Shown here one piece after another: positions 25,082 to 35,399 of a stretch of DNA of 64,000 nt. Under the pieces are notes generated by a model. It was given only the letters and a program-made list of their open reading frames with translations, made no database searches and was not told the DNA's origin. The position numbers and the translations under genes were made by a program. Every line of letters starts with the position of its first letter. Position 1 is the stretch's first letter. The stretch comes from Gammaproteobacteria bacterium (GTDB taxonomy: Bacteria; Pseudomonadota; Gammaproteobacteria; Steroidobacterales; GCA-2729495): the NCBI GenBank assembly GCA_014337915.1, contig QUBU01000003.1, forward strand, positions 1 to 64,000, read 5' to 3'.

Positions 25082-26082
25082 CACCCGGGATCCGGCGCCG
25101 CCTGCTGCGCGCTGCCGCGGGCCTGCTGCTGGTCGCCGTGGCGGCGGTCGGCACCTTTGCCTGGGCCATCAGCCACGGCTGGTTCGAGCTGCCCATGAGC
25201 GAGATCGAGGCGCGTTACCGTCTGCCGCAGTCGCAGTTCCTCGATGTCGACGGCGTGCGGGTGCACTTCATCGCCAGCGGCAGTGGCCCGCCACTGGTGC
25301 TGCTGCATGCTTCCTGGCTGAGCCTGCGCAGTTGGGATGCGCTGGCCGAAATCCTCGATGACCGCTACCGGGTGATCCGCCTCGACCTTTCCGGGGCCGG
25401 GCTCACCGGCGACGATCCCAGCCGGCGCTACGGCATCGAGCGCAACATGGAGCTGATGGAGGGCGTGCTGGCGTACCTCGGCGTGAACCGCTTCTCGCTG
25501 GTCGGTACCTCGTCGGGTGGCATCGCGGCCTTTCGCTATGCAGCCGCGCATCCTGGGCGCATCGAGCACCTGGTCCTGATCAATTCCGCCGGGCTGCCGC
25601 GCACGCCCGCCAGCAATCCCAACAAGCCGCCGCCGACCGGCATCCTCGGCTGGTTCCAGTCGCGCTGGCGGCCCTGCTCATACTGGGAGCGCTCGCTGGG
25701 GGCAAATTTCGTGCTGCCGCACCGGCCGTCGCCGGAGCTGGTGCAGATGACCTGCGACATGAACCGGCGTAACGGCTGGCGTGAAATCGGCATGCTGTAC
25801 CTGAAGGCATTCAGCACCGGTGACCCGCAGGCGGTGCTGGCGCGGATCCGGGCGCCGACGCTGGTGCTCTGGGGGATGGACAACCGCACGCTGACCCACC
25901 TCGAGGCCGAGGTGTTTGCCTACTGGCTCAGTGGCACCACCGTGACGCTGCGCAAGTACCCGGGCCTCGGGCACTACGCCTACATCGAGGAGCCAGCGAT
26001 GGTGGCGCGCGACCTGCTGGCATTCCTGTCCGCTGCGGAAGGGGTTTCCGCAGCGGCGGCAGACCAGCAGCCGGGACGGTAG
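25078..26082 (+). CDS. Membrane-anchored alpha/beta hydrolase (2)
   Basis: A 334-residue alpha/beta hydrolase with an N-terminal membrane anchor (about 8-30). Motifs: LVLLHASWLS (oxyanion; lacks the second usual Gly), nucleophile GTSSGG, acid in LWGMDNR, His in GLGHYAY. It is translationally coupled to the preceding hydrolase. The family covers C-C hydrolases, esterases and haloalkane dehalogenases, so the reaction is open. It converges on the choice-of-anchor gene with a 9-base gap. Confidence 0.82.
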   Translation: MTPGIRRRLLRAAAGLLLVAVAAVGTFAWAISHGWFELPMSEIEARYRLPQSQFLDVDGVRVHFIASGSGPPLVLLHASWLSLRSWDALAEILDDRYRVIRLDLSGAGLTGDDPSRRYGIERNMELMEGVLAYLGVNRFSLVGTSSGGIAAFRYAAAHPGRIEHLVLINSAGLPRTPASNPNKPPPTGILGWFQSRWRPCSYWERSLGANFVLPHRPSPELVQMTCDMNRRNGWREIGMLYLKAFSTGDPQAVLARIRAPTLVLWGMDNRTLTHLEAEVFAYWLSGTTVTLRKYPGLGHYAYIEEPAMVARDLLAFLSAAEGVSAAAADQQPGR

Positions 26083-26091
26083 GACGGCAGC

Positions 26092-27072
26092 TCAGCGGGC
26101 CGCCGCGCGGCGCCGCAGGCGCGGCGCACAGGCCAGTACGGCTGCCGCTGCCAGCCAGCCGGCTGCCGGCAGCGGTATGGCTGGCACACCATCCAGGCTT
26201 GAGAAATACACCGTCGTATCGAGGGCCGGGTCGGAGGTGTCGGCGACGATGAAGCGCAGTGTGTTGCCGGAGGCATTCACCGCGCCGCTGAAGGTGAGCA
26301 GAGGATTGCCTCCCGGCGCCAGCACTGCATCGAGTTCGGTACCTCCGATGTCAGCCATGTCGGGGTGGCGGATGTTCACCGGCAGGCCACCGGTCATGGC
26401 GATGTTGCTGCCATTGAGGAACATGCCAAAGCCGTCGATGTAGGCCGACTCGACATATTCGATCCATTCCTCGGAACCGAACACCACGTTGAAGGCCACA
26501 CGGTCGAAGCCAGGCTGCATGTCGAACTGGATGATCAGTTCAGTGACGTCGAAGTGGTCGAAGGTGTTGTCCGGCGGGTCGAGGTCCGGCCGGTCGGTGA
26601 TGGGATCGAGCAGGTCCTCCTGCTCGCCGGTTGCGGGAACGCCCAACGCCGGATTGCTGAGGTCGGGCGGATATACCCCGCCGTAGACCCAGGTGTTGTT
26701 TTCTACATTACTCGGACCATCGCCATATCCCGTGGCCAGAGTGCCCTCCGGGTCCAGTCCCACGGTGGAGACGCTGCCGGTGCTGAGTACCACGCCGGCG
26801 CCGATGCCGTAGGTGCCACTCGCATTGCTGTAGGTGCCCGATGACAGAATTTCGAGGGATGGGCCGTCCGGAATGGCGAAGCTATCCCGGTTGCCGTTGA
26901 GGGTCACGCTGGTGACGACGATGCCCGAGTCGCCGCCGCCGAGCAGGGCATTGATGAGGTTCTGGGTGTTCTGCGTGGCGGTGACGACGATGGCATGGGC
27001 TGGCGTCGCGGCCAGGCTGCTTGCGCAGATGACGGCGGCGGCAATGCGAAGGACCGGAGCGAGGGTATTCAT
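26092..27072 (-). CDS. Exported choice-of-anchor L domain protein with VPLPA/PEP-CTERM-like tail
   Basis: A 326-residue secreted protein: signal peptide (about 1-27, ending THAHA-like PAHA-I), a choice-of-anchor L-like domain including FNVVFGSEEWIEYVES and NGSNIA, and a C-terminal sorting tail of PLPAAGWLAAA, a hydrophobic helix and a basic end. Such tails are processed by an exosortase-type enzyme and are linked to extracellular polysaccharide formation. No exosortase is in the window. Cell-surface or matrix role inferred. Confidence 0.75.
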   Translation of the reverse strand: MNTLAPVLRIAAAVICASSLAATPAHAIVVTATQNTQNLINALLGGGDSGIVVTSVTLNGNRDSFAIPDGPSLEILSSGTYSNASGTYGIGAGVVLSTGSVSTVGLDPEGTLATGYGDGPSNVENNTWVYGGVYPPDLSNPALGVPATGEQEDLLDPITDRPDLDPPDNTFDHFDVTELIIQFDMQPGFDRVAFNVVFGSEEWIEYVESAYIDGFGMFLNGSNIAMTGGLPVNIRHPDMADIGGTELDAVLAPGGNPLLTFSGAVNASGNTLRFIVADTSDPALDTTVYFSSLDGVPAIPLPAAGWLAAAAVLACAPRLRRRAAAR

Positions 27073-27251
27073 TGTTGTTCTCCCGCGCGAAGCCCGGACA
27101 TGCTGTCCGGGCGGTCAGTGGCATTGACTCTATTCCTGCACCGCAGCCCGGTAAAGCGGTTCGCTGTTCTGGGTGCGAACAGATCTATAAGTCGCGTATA
27201 AGCCATTGAGTGGCTGGCATTCATGCAGCCCCGTCGGATTCCAAGGATATG

Positions 27252-27310
27252 CCGGCCCCCGTGCCTTGGGACACGAGGGCGCGCTGCTGTCCCACGGGCC
27301 GGGGGGGGGG
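27252..27310. other. Imperfect hairpin followed by a run of ten G
   Basis: TGGGACA (27267-27273) pairs with TGTCCCA (27288-27294) and the flanking C-rich and G-rich arms extend the stem. Ten G follow at 27301-27310. It lies in the leader between the choice-of-anchor gene and the VIT-type transporter (27073-27360). It may be a terminator-like or leader structure; the G-run is a likely spot for length variation or sequencing error. Confidence 0.4.
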
Positions 27311-27360
27311 CTGCGGTGTAGAATCCCGGCATCCATCGGCTTTTCTGGCAGGGCGCCGCG

Positions 27361-28056
27361 ATGCGGTCCTTACACATCGAGAGGCACCGCGCGGACCGCA
27401 TTGGCTGGCTGCGCGCTGCGGTGCTCGGTGCCAATGACGGCCTGGTCTCGGTGGCAAGCCTGGTGGTTGGCGTCGCTGCCGGCGGGGCCGAGCCCGCGAC
27501 CGTCCTGCTGGCGGGCATGGCCGGCCTGGCCGCCGGTGCCATGTCCATGGCCGCGGGCGAGTACGTGTCCGTCAGGTCGCAGGCCGACACCGAGCATGCC
27601 GACCTCGAGCGCGAACGCCGCGAACTGATCGAGGACCCGGCGCATGAACTCGACGAACTCACCGAGATCTACGTGAGCAGGGGACTCGATGAGCCCCTGG
27701 CGCGGCAGGTGGCCGAGCGGTTCACCGCCGTCGATGCGCTGGGCGCGCATGCCCGTGACGAGCTGGGCATCACCGACACCCTGCGTGCCCGGCCGGCACA
27801 GGCCGCGCTCGCTTCCGCGCTGGCCTTTGCGCTGGGAGCGCTGCTGCCCGTGCTCGCGGCCGTGCTGGCGCCGACGGCCAGGGCCGGGATCGTCATCGTG
27901 GTGACCACACTGGCGGCGCTGTTGTTGCTGGGCGCCACCGCGGCCTGGGCAGGTGGCGCGGCACCGCTGCGCGGTGCGCTGCGCGTGACGTTCTGGGGTG
28001 CCATTGCCATGGCATTGACCGCGGGAGTCGGACGGCTGTTCGACATCGTCGCCTGA
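27361..28056 (+). CDS. VIT1/CCC1 family metal transporter
   Basis: A 231-residue membrane protein of the VIT1/CCC1 family (iron or manganese transport). The first helix region carries GWLRAAVLGANDGLVSVASLVVGV and the second GAMSMAAGEYVSV, both family signatures. A charged middle section rich in Glu and His (about 74-150) corresponds to the metal-binding domain. C-terminal helices complete the five-helix layout. It is followed 17 bases later by the gnd operon, perhaps by chance. Confidence 0.88.
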   Translation: MRSLHIERHRADRIGWLRAAVLGANDGLVSVASLVVGVAAGGAEPATVLLAGMAGLAAGAMSMAAGEYVSVRSQADTEHADLERERRELIEDPAHELDELTEIYVSRGLDEPLARQVAERFTAVDALGAHARDELGITDTLRARPAQAALASALAFALGALLPVLAAVLAPTARAGIVIVVTTLAALLLLGATAAWAGGAAPLRGALRVTFWGAIAMALTAGVGRLFDIVA

Positions 28057-28073
28057 CACTGGAAAGAGCCGGA

Positions 28074-29062
<989 letters not shown>

Positions 29063-29066
<4 letters not shown>

Positions 29067-30463
29067 CCGCGCCGCGCAGTGACGCGCTGGTTCTGCTCGG
29101 CGCCACCGGCGACCTGGCGCATCGCAAGATCTATCCGGCACTCAAGGGGCTGGTGCGGCGCGCTGCGCTCGATGTGCCGATCGTGGGCGTGTCACGCTCG
29201 GGCTGGAACCTTGAGCAGTTCCGCGAGCGGGTCCGCGACAGCCTGGTGCAGCGCACCGGAGAGGCCGATTCGCCCGAGGCCACGAAGCTGCTCTCGCTGC
29301 TGCGCTATGTGGATGGCGACTACAACGATGCCGCGACCTTCTCCCGGGTGCGCGACAGCCTGGCTGGTGCGCAGCGGCCGCTGTTCTACCTGGCGATCCC
29401 GCCCAGCCTGTTCGGCCCGGTGGTGAAGTTCCTCGGTTCGAGCGGTTGCGCGGCCGGTGCGCGCGTGGTGGTGGAAAAGCCTTTCGGGCGCGACCTGGCC
29501 AGCGCCCGTGACCTCAACCGCACGCTGCGCGAAGTGTTCCCGGAGAGTTCCATATTCCGCATCGACCACTTCCTCGGCAAGGAGCCGGTGCAGAACCTGC
29601 TGTATTTCCGCTTCGCGAACTCCTTCCTCGAGCCGATCTGGAACCGCAACTACGTCGAGAGCGTGCAGATCACCATGGCGGAGACGCTCGGCATGGAAGG
29701 CCGCGGCCGCTTCTATGACGAAGTCGGCGCGATCCGCGATGTGGTGCAGAACCACCTGCTGGAGGTCGTGGCGAGCCTGGCGATGGATCCGCCGGTGGGC
29801 TACTGGGGTGAGGCGCAGCGCGACGAGCGCATCAAGGTGCTGCGTGCCATTAGCCCGTTCACCGGGCAGAGCCTGGTGCGCGGGCAGTTCCGCGGCTACC
29901 GCGAGGAGCAGGGCGTGGCGCCGGACTCCGAGGTCGAGACCTTCGCGGCCATGCAGCTGCATCTGAATTCCTGGCGCTGGCAGGGCGTGCCATTCTTCAT
30001 CCGCGCCGGGAAGCGCCTGCCGGTGACGGCAACCGAGGTGATGGTGATCCTCAAGGCGCCGCCGCAGCAGGTGTTCGACGAGCCGGTGCCGCCGCAGTCG
30101 AACTACTTCCGCTTCCGGCTCGGCCCGGACAAGGTGGCCATAGCCGCCGGGGCCCGCGCCAAGGCGCCGGGTGAGCGCATGGCGGGCGAGGAGGTGGAAC
30201 TCTATGTCTGCAATTCCTCGCCGGAGGCCCGCGAGGCCTACGAGCGGCTGATTGGCGACGCCATGGCGGGGGATGCCACGCTGTTCGCGCGCGAGGATGG
30301 TGTCGAGGCCGCCTGGGCCATCGTCGATCCCATTGTCAACTATGAAGGTGCGGTCTATCGCTACGAGCCGGGAACCTGGGGACCGCGCGAAGCCGATCGC
30401 ATGGTGGCACCCTACGGCGGCTGGTACGACCCGCCGGCGGACGGCAGCGGGCCGCGCGGCTGA
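29063..30463 (+). CDS. zwf: Glucose-6-phosphate 1-dehydrogenase
   Basis: A 466-residue enzyme oxidising glucose 6-phosphate to 6-phosphogluconolactone. [15 protein letters not shown] is the nucleotide-binding start and [13 protein letters not shown] is the active-site signature with the catalytic His. Start GTG at 29063 overlaps the gnd stop. Length is slightly under the common 480-490 residues. It is the middle gene of the pentose phosphate operon. Confidence 0.94.
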
Positions 30464-30471
30464 GCGGGACC

Positions 30472-31173
30472 ATGCAGATCGTCGTCGAACCGTCGCCCGA
30501 TGCAGCGGCTGGTGCCGCCGCCGCGCATATGGCGCAGATCCTGGCGCGGTCGATCGCGGCGCGTGGCCGCGCCACGCTGGCGCTCAGCGGTGGCGCCACT
30601 GCGATGCCGTTGCTGGCCGCGTTGCTGCGCCAGGCCATCGACTGGACCCACGTGGCGGTGTTCCAGGTCGATGAGCGCATCGCGGCCGATGGTGATGCGG
30701 CGCGCAACCTCACCGCCCTGCAATGCATGCTGGTGGCCAGTGGGCCACTGCCCGCAGCAAACCTCCATCCCATGCCCGTTACGACTGGCGAGCCGCAAGC
30801 CGCGGCCGACAGCTACGCGGAACAGCTGCGGGCGCTTGTCGGCAGTCCGCCGGTATTCGACCTGGTCCACCTCGGTCTCGGGACCGATGGGCATACGGCT
30901 TCGTTGTTCCCGGGAGATGCGGCCCTGCAGGTGACGGATCGCGATGTCACGCTGGCTGGCAATCATGCCGGCTACCCGCGCATGACCCTGACCCTGCCGG
31001 TGATCAATGCGGCCCGCGCAAGGGCCTGGCTGGTCGTGGGTTCCACCAAGGCGGCCATGCTGGCGAACCTCGAGCGCGGTGCCACCGGATTGCCGTGCAC
31101 GCTGGTCGCGCGCGATGCCACGATCATCTTCGCCGATGCGGCAGCGCGGCCGCTCAGGCCAGCAGGTCGATGA
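30472..31173 (+). CDS. pgl: 6-phosphogluconolactonase
   Basis: A 233-residue DevB-type lactonase. ALSGGATAMPLL binds the phosphate, FQVDERIAAD and GLGTDGHTASLFPG are the family signatures with the catalytic His. It starts 8 bases after zwf. It hydrolyses the lactone made by Zwf. Its end overlaps by 20 bases a small gene on the other strand. Confidence 0.93.
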   Translation: MQIVVEPSPDAAAGAAAAHMAQILARSIAARGRATLALSGGATAMPLLAALLRQAIDWTHVAVFQVDERIAADGDAARNLTALQCMLVASGPLPAANLHPMPVTTGEPQAAADSYAEQLRALVGSPPVFDLVHLGLGTDGHTASLFPGDAALQVTDRDVTLAGNHAGYPRMTLTLPVINAARARAWLVVGSTKAAMLANLERGATGLPCTLVARDATIIFADAAARPLRPAGR

Positions 31174-31390
31174 CGCTACCGCGCGCCTGGTCGGCGCGCT
31201 TCACGGCATTGGCATTGGCTTCGGCAGCCAGCTCGGCCTGGCGGCTGCGCACCATGGCGCCATTGAGATCGGCGGCGGCGCCATCGACGGTGGCATGGGC
31301 AACGGTCCTGGCCTGCTGGCGCAGCTCGGCGAGGGAACGGCGCATCCCGGCCATGCCGATGGAATAAGTGGCGAAGATTGCATCCGCCAT
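31154..31390 (-). CDS. Small helical protein of unknown function
   Basis: A 78-residue, Ala-rich, mostly helical protein (ADAIFATYSIGMAGMRRSL at the start, AVKRADQARGSVIDLLA at the end). The end resembles the helical tail of flagellar rod/hook-type small proteins, but without their signature this is weak. The ATG at 31390 has a strong GGAGGG site five bases upstream, which supports a real gene. It converges on pgl with a 20-base overlap. Confidence 0.6.
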   Translation of the reverse strand: MADAIFATYSIGMAGMRRSLAELRQQARTVAHATVDGAAADLNGAMVRSRQAELAAEANANAVKRADQARGSVIDLLA

Positions 31391-31552
31391 CGCAGCCCTC
31401 CACACAACGACACCAGCAATGATAGGGATCACCATCGTGCGGCGCCGCTGCGACCGGACATAAACGCGGACCCGCGCGGCATTATCGGCAGAGATTTTCC
31501 GGGCCGGCTGCAGTGCCCCGGGCGGGGGACATAATGCGCCCGGCGGCGGCGC

Positions 31553-32467
31553 TCAGACCTGACGGCGTTGTGGCAGGAAAATGGTGATGACGAACAGCGC
31601 GGCGAAAATGCCGAGGACGGCCAGCATCGCCCGCGGGTAGTCGAAGGGGTGCAGCCAGACTTCTTCGTAGAGGCCGTACTTCGGCAAGGACTCGCCGAAG
31701 GTCATCCACAGGATCGCCTTGGTGGGAATCGCGTAGCGGATGGCCGCCATGACGCGGGTGAACTTCAGCAGCCGCCACAGCAGGTAGAGGCCCCAGACAC
31801 CGAGCCCACCCACGATGACATAGCTGGCGGGATTGTCATAGCCGATGAAGCGCGGATCGGCGAGGAACAGCGCGGCGCCGTAGCAGAACCAGGTGACATA
31901 CACCGTCTCGATGAAGGTGATGCGGCAGAAATTGCGGCCCTGCGCCGAGTCGGGCCGGCCCAGCTCGATGCGCAGCAGGCGCTGCAGCCACAGGAAGGCG
32001 TTGCAACGGGTATCGCGGTTCAGCGCGAAGAACAGCAGGGTGACGATGCAGATGCCGATCGAGCCCTGGATGAACAGCAGGTTGCTCGGCCAGCGGGTTT
32101 CATCCGCCAGCACCGGCATCGGCAGGCCGAGCGAGACCTCGTTGAAGCGAAAGGCATAGGACGCCCAGCCGGTCCAGGCCAGCATGCCGGTGGCGAAGCC
32201 GATCAGCGTCCCGGCGACTTCCGAGCGCTGGCGGATGCCATAAACCAGCAGCGCCAGTGCCAGCAGGCCCATGGGCAGGTATACCAGGGCGGGATCGACG
32301 AATTCGGTGAGGCGCCGGGCCACCATCGACAGGCTGTGCGTCAGCGGCAGCGCCAGCATCACCACCACCAGCGCCACCAGGCCCACCAGTGGTGGCCGGT
32401 AGAGGCGGGCCATTGTGCCGCGTTGCGCCAGCATGTCCGATGATCGTCCTGATGTCGCTGCGTTCAT
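31553..32467 (-). CDS. Polytopic membrane protein of unknown function
   Basis: A 304-residue protein with about six to seven membrane segments (around residues 27-47, 63-80, 88-106, 131-151, 182-200, 211-231 and 282-298). WPSNLLFIQGSIGICIVTLLFF and AAIRYAIPTKAILWMTFGESLPKYGLYEEVW are conserved-looking but I do not recognise the family; loop motifs hint at a carotenoid- or lipid-related membrane protein at most. The ATG at 32467 follows GGGAGGAA. It stands alone and is divergent from the SUI1 gene. Confidence 0.65.
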   Translation of the reverse strand: MNAATSGRSSDMLAQRGTMARLYRPPLVGLVALVVVMLALPLTHSLSMVARRLTEFVDPALVYLPMGLLALALLVYGIRQRSEVAGTLIGFATGMLAWTGWASYAFRFNEVSLGLPMPVLADETRWPSNLLFIQGSIGICIVTLLFFALNRDTRCNAFLWLQRLLRIELGRPDSAQGRNFCRITFIETVYVTWFCYGAALFLADPRFIGYDNPASYVIVGGLGVWGLYLLWRLLKFTRVMAAIRYAIPTKAILWMTFGESLPKYGLYEEVWLHPFDYPRAMLAVLGIFAALFVITIFLPQRRQV

Positions 32468-32573
32468 TCCCGTTCCTCCCTGGACTGGTTGATACACTGG
32501 ACCTCGCGCTGGCGTCAATCTCCCATAGCCATTGCTGCCGGCGGTGGTCCGCAAGTACGCTGGCGGCCAGCGC

Positions 32574-32939
32574 ATGAAGCCGAAGCCAGCAACCTTCCGC
32601 GGTGTGGTCTACTCGACCGGCCAGGGGCGCATCTGCCCGGCCTGCGGCCACCCGCTGGCGCAATGCGCCTGCCGGTCGGGCGCACCACGATCGGTCGGCG
32701 ACGGCGTGGTGCGCGTTTCGCGCCAGACACAGGGCCGCAAGGGCAAGGGTGTCACGGTCATCACCGGCGTACCGCTCGATGCGGCCGGACTCCAGGCCCT
32801 CGCCACGGAACTGAAGAAGCGCTGCGGCTCGGGCGGCACGCTGAAGGAGGGCGTCATCGAGATCCAGGGCGACCACCGCGACCTGCTGGTGCCACTGCTG
32901 GCGCAACGTGGTTGGACGGTGAAGCGTGCGGGAGGTTAG
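32574..32939 (+). CDS. yciH: SUI1/YciH family translation factor-like protein
   Basis: A 121-residue protein. The N-terminal part has a zinc-finger-like CPACGHPLAQCAC, and the C-terminal SUI1 fold carries GRKGKGVTVITGV, CGSGGTLKEGVIEIQGDHRD and a final WTVKRAGG. YciH is the bacterial relative of eIF1 and may check start-codon choice. The ATG at 32574 is preferred over an upstream in-frame codon because it starts the conserved part. Followed by a small membrane gene after 9 bases. Confidence 0.87.
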   Translation: MKPKPATFRGVVYSTGQGRICPACGHPLAQCACRSGAPRSVGDGVVRVSRQTQGRKGKGVTVITGVPLDAAGLQALATELKKRCGSGGTLKEGVIEIQGDHRDLLVPLLAQRGWTVKRAGG

Positions 32940-32948
32940 CATCCGTCC

Positions 32949-33323
32949 ATGACGTATTTCTTCCTGCGCGCCGCCATTGCCTCGCTGGGCCTGTGGCTGG
33001 CCAGCAGCCTGCTGTCCGGGCTGCACTTCGACAGCGGCGGCTGGCTGATCCTCGCCGCCATCCTGCTCGGCATCGTCAATGGCCTGGTCCGGCCGCTGGT
33101 GCTGATCCTCACGCTGCCGATCACCATCGTCACGCTCGGACTGTTCCTGCTGGTGGTCAACGGCATCATGCTGGCGCTGGTTGCCGCCATGCTGCCCGGC
33201 TTCGGCATCACCGGCTTCTGGGATGCGGTCTGGGGCGCGCTCATCGTCAGCATCGTCAGCGGCATCGGCTCGGCCGTCTTCGGGCCGCGCGGTGGTATCC
33301 AGGTCACGATAAACCGCCGATGA
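32949..33323 (+). CDS. Phage holin-like superfamily IV membrane protein
   Basis: A 124-residue protein with four membrane segments. LLGIVNGLVRPLVLILTLPITIVTLGLFLLVVNGIM, quoted here only as its position at residues 39-74, is the signature of the four-helix family often annotated as phage holin family protein. These are chromosomal membrane proteins with no proven lysis role; no phage genes are nearby. Confidence 0.78.
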   Translation: MTYFFLRAAIASLGLWLASSLLSGLHFDSGGWLILAAILLGIVNGLVRPLVLILTLPITIVTLGLFLLVVNGIMLALVAAMLPGFGITGFWDAVWGALIVSIVSGIGSAVFGPRGGIQVTINRR

Positions 33324-33404
33324 AGGGACCGCGCAAGCTTGCTTTCGGTGCAGCTTGCTGGGATCGTTGGCGGCCATGCTGCCGGTGAAACCCAGGGAGA
33401 TTCC

Positions 33405-33698
33405 GTGGCTGCGCCCTCCGTCCTCAGCCTGACCAGCCAGTACTGGAAGCTCGTCGTCGGCGTCGCCGGGCTGCTCGTCGGCAGCATCACGCCATTGTTC
33501 GAGGCCAGCGGCATGTCCTGGACCGTTGGCACCATCGTCGCCTGCGTCGGCTATGCCTTCACGCTGCTCGCCGTGCGTTGCCCGAATTGTGGCAGTCGCT
33601 GGTTCTGGCAGGCGGCACTCGATGCCAGCGTCTACGCGCCGTTGTTCAAGGGCACGGCCTGTCCGGCCTGCAAGCGCGATTTCGCCGGCCCCCGCTGA
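33405..33698 (+). CDS. Small membrane protein with zinc ribbon
   Basis: A 97-residue protein with two hydrophobic segments (about 14-32 and 41-59) followed by a CxxC...CxxC zinc ribbon (CPNCGSRW and CPACKRDF). GTG at 33405 has GGGAGA nine bases upstream. No known function. It lies between the holin-like gene and the parvulin gene on the same strand. Confidence 0.65.
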   Translation: MAAPSVLSLTSQYWKLVVGVAGLLVGSITPLFEASGMSWTVGTIVACVGYAFTLLAVRCPNCGSRWFWQAALDASVYAPLFKGTACPACKRDFAGPR

Positions 33699-33730
33699 TT
33701 GCCGCCCGCAGCCCACCAGAGGGTTTCCAC

Positions 33731-34012
33731 ATGAAGACCGCCAGCGCCCGCCACATCCTCGTCGCCGACGAGGCCACCTGCCAGCAGCTCCGCCGGGACA
33801 TCGAGGCGGGACAGGATTTCGCCGCCGTGGCCCGCGCCCGGTCGCTCTGTCCCTCGGGCAGCGAGGGTGGCGACCTCGGCAGCTTCCGGCCGGGCGAGAT
33901 GGTGCCGGAATTCGACAAAGTGGTATTCAGCGCCGAAGTCGGCAAGGTCCACGGGCCGGTGAAGACGCAGTTCGGCTATCACCTCATCGAGATCACCCGC
34001 CGCAGCGACTGA
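33731..34012 (+). CDS. ppiC: Parvulin-type peptidyl-prolyl cis-trans isomerase
   Basis: A 93-residue single-domain parvulin like E. coli PpiC. SARHILV at the start, FAAVARARSLCPSGSEGGDLGSF in the middle and FGYHLIEI at the end are the active-site signatures, including the conserved His pair. No signal peptide, so cytoplasmic. ATG at 33731. Confidence 0.92.
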   Translation: MKTASARHILVADEATCQQLRRDIEAGQDFAAVARARSLCPSGSEGGDLGSFRPGEMVPEFDKVVFSAEVGKVHGPVKTQFGYHLIEITRRSD

Positions 34013-34049
34013 GAGGCGTGGTGGTGGCGCGAAAACTGGCCATCGCGCC

Positions 34050-35399
34050 ATGGCGCTGGAGGATCGCCTGGTAAACCGCGAGCCCAAGCCTTCGGTTGCC
34101 TGGTTCGCGCTGGCGATCCTCATGGTCGCGTATGCGCTGTCCTTCGTCGACCGGCTGATCCTTAGCCTGCTCGTCGAGCCGATCAAGCAGGACCTGCAGC
34201 TGAGCGACCTGCAGCTGAGCCTGCTGCAGGGCCTGTCCTTCGCGGTGTTCTACACGCTGGCCGGCATTCCCATCGGCCGGCTGGTCGATGTCGGCCGGCG
34301 CACGGTGATCATCGCGGTCGGCATCGTCTCCTGGAGCCTGATGACGGCCACCTGCGGCATCGCGCACCACTACTGGCAGCTATTCCTTGCCCGTACCGGC
34401 GTCGGCCTCGGCGAGGCGGCGCTGGGCCCGGCCGCCTACTCGCTGCTCGGTGACCTGTTTGCGCCAGAACGGCGCGGCATGGCGCTCGGCATATTCTCGG
34501 CGGGGAGTTCGATCGGTGCGGGTGTGGCGCTGATCGTCGGCGGCCTCGCCATCGATGCCATTGCCGCCGCCGGTGCGCAGTCGCTGCCCTGGATCGGAGT
34601 CCTGCAGCCCTGGCAGCTGACCTTCGTCTATGTGGGCCTGCCTGGTCTGCTGGTGGCTGCGCTGGTGCTGCTGATTCCCGAGCCGCCACGGCGCGATGAC
34701 CTGAAAGCGGCGACGCGTGCTACGGCTTCCATCCCGCTCCCCGAGGTCATCGACCATTTCCGGCGGCATGCGGCGACGATCGGCCTGCATCACCTCGCCA
34801 TGGGCCTGTCGGCGATGGCGGCCTACGGCATCCTGTCCTGGGCGCCGGCGATGCTGATGCGTGTGCATGACTGGGGACCGGCCGCTGCCGGCGCGATGAT
34901 CGGCAGCTGCGTCCTCGTTGCCGGCACGCTGGGCGTCATTGCCGGTGGCGTCTTCGGCGACTGGCTGTTGCGGCGCGGACGCGCGACTGGCCGGCTCGAT
35001 GCCGCGATGCTGGCGATGCTGTTCGGTGCCGCGGGCGCGGCCTGGTATCCGTTGCAGTCATCGGCCCCGGCGATCGCTGCTGGCTTCATGCTGGCCATGT
35101 TCGGCGCTTTCATGGTGATCGGCTGTGCCGGTGCGGCATTGCTCGACATCACGCCCAACCGCCTGCGCGGCCAGGCAACGGCTGTCCTGTTTTTCGTCAC
35201 CAGCGTACTCGGCATCGGCCTCGGGCCGACCGCCGTCGCCCTGGTCACGGACCAGGTGTTTGGCTACCCGGAAGCGGTTGGCCAGGCCCTGGCCATCGTC
35301 CCGGGCATGGCGTTCCTGCTCGCTGGCCTGTGCTTCCTGGCGGCACGGGCCCCGTACTGCCGCAGCTGCCTGGCGACCCAGGCGTTACAGGCGCGGTGA
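34050..35399 (+). CDS. MFS transporter, spinster-like
   Basis: A 449-residue twelve-helix major facilitator. YALSFVDRLILSLLVEPIK is typical for the spinster/hexuronate-type subgroup, with GRLVDVGRRTVIIAVGIVSWS after helix 2-3. Many such proteins in catabolic regions carry aromatic or steroid-like acids. It overlaps the next gene's end by 15 bases on the other strand. Substrate unknown. Confidence 0.85.
   Translation: MALEDRLVNREPKPSVAWFALAILMVAYALSFVDRLILSLLVEPIKQDLQLSDLQLSLLQGLSFAVFYTLAGIPIGRLVDVGRRTVIIAVGIVSWSLMTATCGIAHHYWQLFLARTGVGLGEAALGPAAYSLLGDLFAPERRGMALGIFSAGSSIGAGVALIVGGLAIDAIAAAGAQSLPWIGVLQPWQLTFVYVGLPGLLVAALVLLIPEPPRRDDLKAATRATASIPLPEVIDHFRRHAATIGLHHLAMGLSAMAAYGILSWAPAMLMRVHDWGPAAAGAMIGSCVLVAGTLGVIAGGVFGDWLLRRGRATGRLDAAMLAMLFGAAGAAWYPLQSSAPAIAAGFMLAMFGAFMVIGCAGAALLDITPNRLRGQATAVLFFVTSVLGIGLGPTAVALVTDQVFGYPEAVGQALAIVPGMAFLLAGLCFLAARAPYCRSCLATQALQAR

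Noticed and set aside
32949-33323. Phage remnant because of the holin-like protein
   Set aside because: No other phage genes, integrase, att site or tRNA nearby; this family is widely chromosomal.
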